DNA of 36,875 bases from assembly GCF_014385105.1 (NCBI RefSeq), contig NZ_JACRTE010000016.1:1-36875 (forward strand), written 5' to 3'. The stretch comes from Qingrenia yutianensis (GTDB lineage: Bacteria; Bacillota; Clostridia; UMGS1810). Positions 6,579 through 13,784 of this stretch are shown piece by piece (position 1 is the stretch's first letter; each line of letters begins with the position of its first letter). The notes beneath the pieces were generated by a model, which worked only from the letters and a program-made list of their open reading frames with translations, was not told the origin of the DNA and did no database searches. Both the position numbers and the translations under genes were made by a program.

Positions 6579-7916
6579 ATGGAACGACTTGAAGGTATCT
6601 GGCAGGAGGCTCTTACCTTGATGGAGGAAGAATTTGCCGACCAGCAAATTTCATATAAAACCTGGATAAAATCAATAACTCCGCTCACTATGACGGAGGA
6701 GTCTATATCACTTAAAGTGCCGACTCCGATAAACAAAACTATGATTTGCGAGCGTTATATGGATCTTATAAAAAACTCTGTTTTCTATATAACCGGCAAA
6801 GATTATCAGATTGACGTTATCGTTGACGGTGACAAAGACTTAAAACCTCTTATTCTTCCCGATTTTGACAAGGAAGAGAGAAAAGATATGGGCGGATATC
6901 CCCTAAATCCGCAGTATACTTTTGAAAATTACATAATAGGTCAGTCCAACCAGTTTGCACAGGCGGCGGCTCTTGCCGTTGCGGAGGCACCGTCCATTTT
7001 ATACAACCCGTTTTTCATATACGGCGGTTCGGGACTCGGCAAAACTCATCTTATGAACGCTATCGGCAACCGCGTTTTGGAAACTTATCCCGAAAAAAAA
7101 GTTGTGTACGTTTCGTCGGAGCAGTTTGTGAACGAGCTTATCAACTCCATAAGACAACAGCGAAACGAAGAATTCCGCAGCAAATACCGCACAATAGACG
7201 TGCTGATTGTGGACGATATTCAGTTTATTGCCGGAAAAACGAGCAGTGAGGAAGAATTTTTCCACACTTTTAACTCTCTTTTTCTTGCCAACAAGCAGAT
7301 TGTTATATCGAGCGACCGTCCGCCGAAAGAACTTCACACTCTTGAAGAAAGGCTCCGCACCCGTTTTGAAAGCGGTCTTTTGGTTGACATTCAGCCTCCC
7401 GATTTTGAAACGCGAGCGGCTATTTTGAAGCAAAAAGCGGAACAGTTTAACCTTGATATTGACTACGACCTTATCACATATATAGCGTCAAACATAAATT
7501 CTAACGTGCGTGAGCTTGAGGGAACGATTAAAAAAATAACCGCCCTCACAGGATTTTCAAAACGTCCAGTAACGCTTGAAATTGTGGAAAATGCGCTTGC
7601 GGATTTCAATGTGGTCAATGCCGGAATTATCACTCCGTCAACCATTATAACACTTGTTGAAAAACATTTTAATTTAAAAGAAAATTCGCTTGTCAGCTCA
7701 AAACGCAGCAAAGATGTTGCCTTTGCGCGCCATATTGCTATGTATATAATGCGCGAACTTACCGAAATGTCCACGCCGAAGATAGGTCAGGAGCTGGGCG
7801 GACGCGATCATTCCACAGTTTTAAACGGAATAAACAAAGTGGAAGAGGCTATAAATACCGATTCGAGCATTAAAAATCTGGTTAACGACATTATTAAAAA
7901 CATCAGAAACAGATAA
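6579..7916 (+). CDS. dnaA: Chromosomal replication initiator protein DnaA
   Basis: 445 residues, normal for Firmicutes. Domain I is at about residues 1-80, followed by a short linker. The AAA+ domain has Walker A GGSGLGKTH (149-157) and Walker B LIVDDIQF (209-216). The C-terminal DNA-binding domain IV has the signature GGRDHSTV (407-414), which reads DnaA boxes. The start ATG at 6579 has AAAGGAG upstream. DnaA-ATP forms a filament at oriC, melts the AT-rich element and loads the helicase. The last 261 bases of coding sequence (residues 360-445 plus the stop) belong to the duplicated 813-bp unit and recur at 8466-8729. The gene itself appears intact. Confidence 0.98.
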   Translation: MERLEGIWQEALTLMEEEFADQQISYKTWIKSITPLTMTEESISLKVPTPINKTMICERYMDLIKNSVFYITGKDYQIDVIVDGDKDLKPLILPDFDKEERKDMGGYPLNPQYTFENYIIGQSNQFAQAAALAVAEAPSILYNPFFIYGGSGLGKTHLMNAIGNRVLETYPEKKVVYVSSEQFVNELINSIRQQRNEEFRSKYRTIDVLIVDDIQFIAGKTSSEEEFFHTFNSLFLANKQIVISSDRPPKELHTLEERLRTRFESGLLVDIQPPDFETRAAILKQKAEQFNLDIDYDLITYIASNINSNVRELEGTIKKITALTGFSKRPVTLEIVENALADFNVVNAGIITPSTIITLVEKHFNLKENSLVSSKRSKDVAFARHIAMYIMRELTEMSTPKIGQELGGRDHSTVLNGINKVEEAINTDSSIKNLVNDIIKNIRNR

Positions 7917-8465
7917 AATGCGAAAAAAGTTATCCACATACCTTTTTTATTACTTTTTCCACATATCCACAAATTGAGTATTGGGTTATCCACAAAAAGT
8001 TGATAAATATAAGTTATCCACAGGTGAATAAAAAATTTGGAAAATTCTGCAAAATTGTATCTGTTGTAACTGTGGATACTCAATACACTTTATCCACAAT
8101 GTTATCCACAGCCTGAATTTACCTTTGCAAACCATAAAACCGACATTTTACACACTATACACACCGCCTAATAATACTTATGCTTATTTAAAATAAATAT
8201 TATATTTACTATTCTATTGTAAATAACTAATATATTATATATTACTGTAAGGAGCTTATAAATTATGAAATTTTATTGTTTAAAAGAAGAATTGGCAGAC
8301 GCTCTTAACAATGTTTCAAAAGCAACCAACTCGGCAAACAATATAGAAATTTTAAGAGGTATAAAGCTTGAAGCAAAAGAAGGATTGACTCTTTATGCAA
8401 CAAATCTTGAAATATCAATAAAATGCACAATAGAGGCAAACGTTACCGAGCCGGGCGAAACGGTG
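7653..8465 (+). repeat. Tandem 813-bp duplication, copy 1 (3' dnaA - oriC - 5' dnaN)
   Basis: This unit contains the last 88 codons of dnaA counted with the stop, the whole 348-base dnaA-dnaN spacer and the first 67 dnaN codons plus two bases. It is followed immediately by a direct copy with an offset of exactly 813 bases. The junction shares CTTG between the dnaN and dnaA sequences, so the breakpoint can be shifted by 4 bases. I see no difference between copies. Confidence 0.95.
7917..8264. other. oriC: Replication origin oriC, copy 1
   Basis: The spacer after dnaA holds five perfect DnaA boxes TTATCCACA on the plus strand (7930-7938, 7986-7994, 8014-8022, 8090-8098, 8102-8110), one near match ATATCCACA (7963-7971) and one near match on the minus strand (8071-8079). 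An AT-rich run at about 8165-8245 suits a DNA unwinding element. The ribosome binding site AAGGAG of the following ORF closes the spacer. Confidence 0.93.
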
Positions 8466-8729
8466 CTTGTTGAAAAACATTTTAATTTAAAAGAAAATTC
8501 GCTTGTCAGCTCAAAACGCAGCAAAGATGTTGCCTTTGCGCGCCATATTGCTATGTATATAATGCGCGAACTTACCGAAATGTCCACGCCGAAGATAGGT
8601 CAGGAGCTGGGCGGACGCGATCATTCCACAGTTTTAAACGGAATAAACAAAGTGGAAGAGGCTATAAATACCGATTCGAGCATTAAAAATCTGGTTAACG
8701 ACATTATTAAAAACATCAGAAACAGATAA
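8265..8729 (+). CDS. Chimeric DnaN(N-terminus)-DnaA(domain IV) ORF created by the duplication
   Basis: 154 codons: residues 1-68 are identical to the DnaN N-terminus (MKFYCLKEELADALNN...) and residues 69-154 are identical to DnaA 360-445, including the GGRDHSTV DNA-binding signature. The fusion is in frame at the CTTG junction, and the ORF keeps dnaN's own ribosome binding site (AAGGAG), so it should be translated if transcribed. The DnaN part is only about half of clamp domain I and unlikely to form a ring. The DnaA part is a complete domain IV and could bind DnaA boxes without ATPase control. It could be a functional decoy, a harmless by-product, or an assembly artefact. Confidence 0.7.
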   Translation: MKFYCLKEELADALNNVSKATNSANNIEILRGIKLEAKEGLTLYATNLEISIKCTIEANVTEPGETVLVEKHFNLKENSLVSSKRSKDVAFARHIAMYIMRELTEMSTPKIGQELGGRDHSTVLNGINKVEEAINTDSSIKNLVNDIIKNIRNR

Positions 8730-9278
8730 AATGCGAAAAAAGTTATCCACATACCTTTTTTATTACTTTTTCCACATATCCACAAATTGAGTATTGGGTT
8801 ATCCACAAAAAGTTGATAAATATAAGTTATCCACAGGTGAATAAAAAATTTGGAAAATTCTGCAAAATTGTATCTGTTGTAACTGTGGATACTCAATACA
8901 CTTTATCCACAATGTTATCCACAGCCTGAATTTACCTTTGCAAACCATAAAACCGACATTTTACACACTATACACACCGCCTAATAATACTTATGCTTAT
9001 TTAAAATAAATATTATATTTACTATTCTATTGTAAATAACTAATATATTATATATTACTGTAAGGAGCTTATAAATTATGAAATTTTATTGTTTAAAAGA
9101 AGAATTGGCAGACGCTCTTAACAATGTTTCAAAAGCAACCAACTCGGCAAACAATATAGAAATTTTAAGAGGTATAAAGCTTGAAGCAAAAGAAGGATTG
9201 ACTCTTTATGCAACAAATCTTGAAATATCAATAAAATGCACAATAGAGGCAAACGTTACCGAGCCGGGCGAAACGGTG
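8466..9278 (+). repeat. Tandem 813-bp duplication, copy 2
   Basis: Direct repeat of 7653-8465 without a spacer. Its right edge continues into the intact dnaN reading frame at the CTTG at 9279-9282. Confidence 0.95.
8730..9077. other. oriC: Replication origin oriC, copy 2
   Basis: The second identical copy of the origin spacer, directly upstream of intact dnaN. Perfect DnaA boxes are at 8743-8751, 8799-8807, 8827-8835, 8903-8911 and 8915-8923, with near matches at 8776-8784 and 8884-8892. The AT-rich unwinding candidate is at about 8978-9058. Confidence 0.93.
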
Positions 9279-10181
9279 CTTGATGCAAGAATGTTTTCGG
9301 ACATTATAAGAAAATCTGATGACGGACCTATAAACATTGAAATAAACGACAAAAACGAGGCTACAATTTATACATCTAAAAACAAATTTAACATTGCCGG
9401 TATCAGCGCGGAAGAATTTCCTAAATTCCCCGACGTTTATTCTTCTTATGTTCTCACATTTGAGTCTAAGGAATTTAAAGATATTGTGCGCGATACTGCA
9501 TTTGCCGCGGCACAGGACGAATCGCGTCCCATTCTTACCGGTGTTAAATTTGAGGTAGGAAAAAACGAACTTAAGCTTGTTTCAATAGACGGCTACCGTA
9601 TGGCTATCCGAAAAATGCCGATAAAAGAGCAGGAGGAAGAATTTTCTTTTATTGTTAAGGGAAGAATATTAAACGAAGTTTTGAAAATACTCCGCGATGA
9701 CGAAACGGAAGTTGAAGTTTCTCTCTCAAACAACAGCGTTGTGTTTAAATTTGAAAATACGGTGATAGTTTCATCTCTTATGGGCGGTGAATACATAAAT
9801 TACGAGCAATTTATTCCGAAAGAAAAGAAATTTTCCATAAAAATGGACAGACGCCTTATCACACAGACGGTTGAACGCGCGTCGATAATTATAAACTACG
9901 ATGATTCGCGTCTGCCGATAATTTTGGATATTGACGGCGGTGTTATGTGCGTTGACTGCGTATCGAAAAAAGGAAATTTCCACGAAGAAATAGAAATAGA
10001 GCAGACTTCCGACACACTTTGCATAGGTTTGGGAAGTAAATTTTTCCTGGACGCTCTCAAAGCGTCGTCAAACGATAATATTATTATGGAATTTAACACC
10101 GAGCGTTCGCCTCTCGTTATACGTCCGACCGAGGGCGACGAGTTTTTCTATATGGTTCTTCCGCGCGAATTTAAAAGATAG
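9078..10181 (+). CDS. dnaN: DNA polymerase III beta subunit (sliding clamp)
   Basis: 367 residues in three repeated clamp folds, as expected for bacterial DnaN. It ends in the typical TEGDEFFYMVLPREFKR, with conserved GVKFEV and DGYRMAIRKM segments in the second domain. The protein forms a dimeric ring that tethers polymerase III and other partners to DNA. The start ATG at 9078 has AAGGAG 10 bases upstream. It is the downstream, intact copy; its first 201 bases are duplicated at 8265-8465. It is probably co-transcribed with yaaA and recF. Confidence 0.98.
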   Translation: MKFYCLKEELADALNNVSKATNSANNIEILRGIKLEAKEGLTLYATNLEISIKCTIEANVTEPGETVLDARMFSDIIRKSDDGPINIEINDKNEATIYTSKNKFNIAGISAEEFPKFPDVYSSYVLTFESKEFKDIVRDTAFAAAQDESRPILTGVKFEVGKNELKLVSIDGYRMAIRKMPIKEQEEEFSFIVKGRILNEVLKILRDDETEVEVSLSNNSVVFKFENTVIVSSLMGGEYINYEQFIPKEKKFSIKMDRRLITQTVERASIIINYDDSRLPIILDIDGGVMCVDCVSKKGNFHEEIEIEQTSDTLCIGLGSKFFLDALKASSNDNIIMEFNTERSPLVIRPTEGDEFFYMVLPREFKR

Positions 10182-10189
10182 GTGAAAAA

Positions 10190-10420
10190 ATGGAAATTAT
10201 AAAAATAAAAACACCTTTTATTCAGCTCCAGCAGCTTTTAAAATTTGCCGGCGTTGTTGAAGAAGGCACGGATGCGAAAATTCTTATACAAGAGGGATAT
10301 GTTACTTTAAACGGCGAAACCGAAACAAGGCGCGGAAAGAAAATTTATCCCGGAGACGAGGTTTTAATTTCATACGACGGGCAGAAAATATCGTTAAAGG
10401 TTGACGGTGAAAATATTTGA
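10190..10420 (+). CDS. yaaA: S4-domain RNA-binding protein YaaA/RlbA-like
   Basis: A 76-aa protein consisting of a single S4 RNA-binding domain: IQLQQLLKFAGVVEEGTDAK, then IQEGYVTLNGETETRRGKK and YPGDEV. This family lies between dnaN and recF in most Firmicutes and has been linked to ribosome assembly. The start ATG at 10190 has a GGTG-type site and follows dnaN by 8 bases. Its TGA stop overlaps the TTG start of recF. Confidence 0.93.
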   Translation: MEIIKIKTPFIQLQQLLKFAGVVEEGTDAKILIQEGYVTLNGETETRRGKKIYPGDEVLISYDGQKISLKVDGENI

Positions 10421-11481
10421 AAATAAATTCTTTAAACCTTCACAATTTCAGAAATTATAAGGACGAATTTTTGACATTTTCCGACAATTTTAACCTTATC
10501 TACGGTGAAAACGGGCAGGGAAAAACAAATATTATCGAGGCCTTTTATTATTTCTGCACCGGCAGGTCGTTTAAAAACGTAAAAGACAAGGAAGTTGTTT
10601 TATTCGGCGAAGATACGGCAAAAATTAAGATAGAATTTGAAAAATTCGGTTCCTTAAATTTTGCGGAAATTTTGCTTAAAGATGAAAAAATTATCACATT
10701 AAACGGTGTAAACATAAAAAAATTAAGCGAGCTTGTAGGCTTTGTAAAGGCGGTTTTGTTCACTCCCGACTGTCTTAATCTCATTAAAGGCGCACCGAGT
10801 GAAAGAAGGCATTTTTTAGACGTTTTTATATCGTCGCTTTATCCTGTTTATTTTAAGCTTCTTCTTAATTATTACAAGGTTTTAAAGCAGAAAAACACTC
10901 TTTTGAAATCGTTTAACGCCGATGAAAATTTGATTTATGTGTGGAATGAAAAACTTGCGGAATTTGCTCATCTTATTTTTAAATACCGCGCGTTTATAAT
11001 AGACAAAATTTATCCTTATTTAAAGGAATTTCAAAGTGAAATTTCGGGCGGAAGAGAAAATCTCGATATTTTTTACAATCCGTCGGTTAAAGAAAATTTT
11101 AACGACAGGGAAAAGGTTCTCCAATATATAAACGAGCATACGAAAAAAGAGATTGACGCGGGATTTTGCCTTGTCGGACCTCACCGCGACGATTTTTCTC
11201 TTTTTATAAACGGCAAGGATTTGAAACATTACGGCTCACAGGGGCAAATAAGAACGTCGGTTTTGTCGCTTAAACTTTCGGAATGTGAGGTTACGGGAGA
11301 AATCTGCGGAGAATATCCCGTTCTTTTGTTTGACGATATTACAAGTGAAATTGACATAAAAAGGCGCGGTTTTCTTTTTGAAAAAATAAAGGATAAGCAG
11401 ACATTTATGACCTGCACCGAAAAGGAAAACGTTAAAAACGCCAATTTTATACACATAAAAAACGGCAAAGCTGTTAATTAA
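10417..11481 (+). CDS. recF: DNA replication and repair protein RecF
   Basis: 354 residues with an SMC/ABC-type ATPase: Walker A GENGQGKTN (about residues 30-38), signature region YGSQGQIRTSVLSLKL and Walker B LLFDDITSEID. RecF with RecO and RecR loads RecA at single-stranded gaps. The start is TTG at 10417, in the sequence TTGA that overlaps the yaaA stop, so translation is probably coupled. No better downstream start is seen, since MKINSLNLHNFRNY is the usual N-terminus. Confidence 0.97.
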   Translation: MKINSLNLHNFRNYKDEFLTFSDNFNLIYGENGQGKTNIIEAFYYFCTGRSFKNVKDKEVVLFGEDTAKIKIEFEKFGSLNFAEILLKDEKIITLNGVNIKKLSELVGFVKAVLFTPDCLNLIKGAPSERRHFLDVFISSLYPVYFKLLLNYYKVLKQKNTLLKSFNADENLIYVWNEKLAEFAHLIFKYRAFIIDKIYPYLKEFQSEISGGRENLDIFYNPSVKENFNDREKVLQYINEHTKKEIDAGFCLVGPHRDDFSLFINGKDLKHYGSQGQIRTSVLSLKLSECEVTGEICGEYPVLLFDDITSEIDIKRRGFLFEKIKDKQTFMTCTEKENVKNANFIHIKNGKAVN

Positions 11482-11505
11482 ACAGTGCCTGAAAGGGGAA
11501 AAAAT

Positions 11506-11778
11506 GTGTATCTTCATCTGGGTGCAGACGTTGTGGTGAAAAAAGACGATATTATAGCTATTATGGATATGGAATCGTCGTCGCTTTCGCGCACAACCAA
11601 AGAATTTTTGAAAAATGAAGAAATGATGGGCAGAGTTATAAACGTTGATGTTGAAAATCTTCCGAAATCATACGTTTTGGTGAAGTATAATAAAGATGAC
11701 GCTTTTGTTTATATATCTCCCATAGCCACACAAACCCTTTTAAAAAGGGCAAATCACAGCAATTTGTTTGATGTCTGA
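11506..11778 (+). CDS. remB: Extracellular matrix/biofilm regulator RemB-like (DUF370, YaaB)
   Basis: A 90-aa protein beginning VYLHLGADVVVKKDDIIAIM, the standard N-terminus of YaaB/RemB. I choose the GTG at 11506, with AAAGGGG 6-8 bases upstream, over a GTG 21 bases earlier that would add seven unconserved residues. The family is related to RemA, a DNA-binding regulator of biofilm matrix genes. The position between recF and gyrB is the same as in Bacillus. The C-terminal LLKRANHSNLFDV is not strongly conserved. Confidence 0.88.
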   Translation: MYLHLGADVVVKKDDIIAIMDMESSSLSRTTKEFLKNEEMMGRVINVDVENLPKSYVLVKYNKDDAFVYISPIATQTLLKRANHSNLFDV

Positions 11779-11811
11779 AAAAATTTTTTTCGGGCGGAAA
11801 GGAAATAAAAT

Positions 11812-13734
11812 ATGAGTAACGAAAAAGTACAGAGCAATTACGACGAAAATCAAATTCAAGTGCTTGAGGGCCTTGAGGCGGTGAGAAAAAGACCGGGTAT
11901 GTATATCGGTTCAACGTCCTCGCGCGGTTTGCACCACCTCGTTTACGAAATTGTGGACAACAGTATCGACGAGGCACTGGCAGGCTACTGCGACGAGATT
12001 TTGGTTGAAATAAACGAGGATAATTCCATCACCGTAACCGACAACGGACGCGGTATTCCTACGGGTATTCACCCAAAAATGGGTATTCCGGCGGTTGAAG
12101 TTGTTTTCACCGTTCTGCACGCCGGCGGTAAATTCGGCGGCGGAGGATACAAGGTTTCGGGCGGTCTGCACGGTGTCGGTGCGTCGGTTGTTAATGCTCT
12201 TTCGGAGTATCTCGAGGTTGAAATTTACAACGGCGAACACGTTTTTTATCAGCGTTACGAGCGCGGAAAAAGCACCTGCAAGCTTAAAGAGGTCGGAGAT
12301 ACAACCAAGACAGGAACGAAAATTACATTTAAGCCCGACTACGAAATTTTTGAAGATTTGATTTACGATTACGACATTCTTCTTGCAAGACTCCGCGAAC
12401 AGGCTTTTCTTAACAAGGGTATTAAAATTATACTCAAAGACAAGCGCGGCAGTGACAGACAGGACATTTTGCAGTATGAGGGCGGTATAAAATCGTTTGT
12501 TGAGTGGCTCAACAGGGAAAAAACGCCGATACACGACGAAATTATTTATGTTGAGGCGAAAAAGGACGACACCGAAGTTGAGATTGCAATGCAGTACACG
12601 AGCGCTTACACTGAAAATCTCGTTAGCTTTGCAAACGACATTCACACAACCGAGGGCGGAACGCACGAAACAGGCTTTAAATCGGCGCTTACAAAGGTTT
12701 TCAACGACTTTGCGCGAAAGCTTAATTTCTTAAAAGAAAACGACAAAAATTTGTCGGGCGAGGATATAAGAGAGGGTCTTACCTGTGTTATCAGCGTTAA
12801 AGTTCTGGAGGCGCAGTTTGAAGGTCAGACCAAAACAAAACTCGGCAACAGCGAGGTCAGAAGTGTTGTTGAATACGCGATAGGCGAGCATTTGACAAAC
12901 TTTTTGGAGGAAAATCCGTCGGTTACAAGGGCAATTCTCGACAAAGCGCTCACAGCGTCAAGGGCGCGCGAGGCGGCAAGAAAAGCACGCGAGGCGACGA
13001 GAAAATCTCCGCTCGGAACAAGCACCCTTCCCGGAAAGCTTACCGACTGCATTGTGAAAGACCCGACGAAAACAGAAATTTATATCGTCGAGGGTGATTC
13101 GGCGGGCGGTTCGGCGAAAAACGGACGTGACAGTAAATATCAGGCAATTCTTCCGCTTTGGGGAAAAATGCTCAATGTTGAAAAGGTGCGCCCCGACAAA
13201 GTTTACGGCAACGACAAACTCACACCCGTAATTCAGGCGCTCGGCACAGGTATTGCGGACGAATTTAACGCTGAAAAATTAAGATACGATAAAGTTATAA
13301 TTATGGCGGATGCCGACGTCGACGGAGCGCACATTCAGACGCTTCTTTTAACGTTTTTCTTCCGCTTTATGAAACCGCTTATAGAACAAGGACACATTTA
13401 TCTTGCAAAACCGCCTCTTTACAAACTTATAAGAGGAAAAAAAGAGAAAGTTGCGTTCAGCGACGAGGAAAGAGATAAAATAAGCGAAGAATTAAAAGAC
13501 GGCGACGCTAACGCAAAGGTTGAAATAAGCCGTTTCAAAGGTCTTGGTGAGATGGACCCCGTGGAGCTTTGGGAAACCACTATGGACCCGAAAAACAGAA
13601 TTCTTTTGAAAGTTACTATGGAGGACGCGGAGAAAGCGTCGAACATATTTACCGTGCTGATGGGAGACGAGGTTGAACCGCGCAGACAGTTCATTGAAGA
13701 AAACGCACAGTACGTTACTAATTTGGATATATAG
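11812..13734 (+). CDS. gyrB: DNA gyrase subunit B
   Basis: 640 residues, the usual length for the short (Gram-positive) GyrB. The GHKL ATPase domain shows YIGSTSSRGLHHLVYEIVDN and the VTDNGRGIPTG loop. The transducer domain follows, then the TOPRIM domain with EGDSAGGSAK, PLWGKMLNVEK and ADADVDGAHI, and the C-terminal RRQFIEENA. With GyrA it introduces negative supercoils using ATP. The start ATG at 11812 follows GGAAAGGAAATAAAAT. The gene precedes gyrA by 50 bases, almost certainly in one operon. Confidence 0.98.
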   Translation: MSNEKVQSNYDENQIQVLEGLEAVRKRPGMYIGSTSSRGLHHLVYEIVDNSIDEALAGYCDEILVEINEDNSITVTDNGRGIPTGIHPKMGIPAVEVVFTVLHAGGKFGGGGYKVSGGLHGVGASVVNALSEYLEVEIYNGEHVFYQRYERGKSTCKLKEVGDTTKTGTKITFKPDYEIFEDLIYDYDILLARLREQAFLNKGIKIILKDKRGSDRQDILQYEGGIKSFVEWLNREKTPIHDEIIYVEAKKDDTEVEIAMQYTSAYTENLVSFANDIHTTEGGTHETGFKSALTKVFNDFARKLNFLKENDKNLSGEDIREGLTCVISVKVLEAQFEGQTKTKLGNSEVRSVVEYAIGEHLTNFLEENPSVTRAILDKALTASRAREAARKAREATRKSPLGTSTLPGKLTDCIVKDPTKTEIYIVEGDSAGGSAKNGRDSKYQAILPLWGKMLNVEKVRPDKVYGNDKLTPVIQALGTGIADEFNAEKLRYDKVIIMADADVDGAHIQTLLLTFFFRFMKPLIEQGHIYLAKPPLYKLIRGKKEKVAFSDEERDKISEELKDGDANAKVEISRFKGLGEMDPVELWETTMDPKNRILLKVTMEDAEKASNIFTVLMGDEVEPRRQFIEENAQYVTNLDI

Positions 13735-13784
13735 TTTTTACTTACATTTATTACAGAAAATTCCAATAAATTTGGAGGATATAT

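Noticed and set aside
7808..8083. 91-codon minus-strand ORF across 3' dnaA and oriC, repeated at 8621-8896
   Set aside because: It is antisense to dnaA and made of translated DnaA boxes. The second copy is simply the 813-bp duplication, not a second gene.
11911..12666. 251-codon minus-strand ORF antisense to gyrB
   Set aside because: Shadow of the gyrB codon pattern; no start site or family resemblance. The same holds for the long antisense frames over gyrA (13419-14378), serS (19293-20339) and ilvB (28499-29023).
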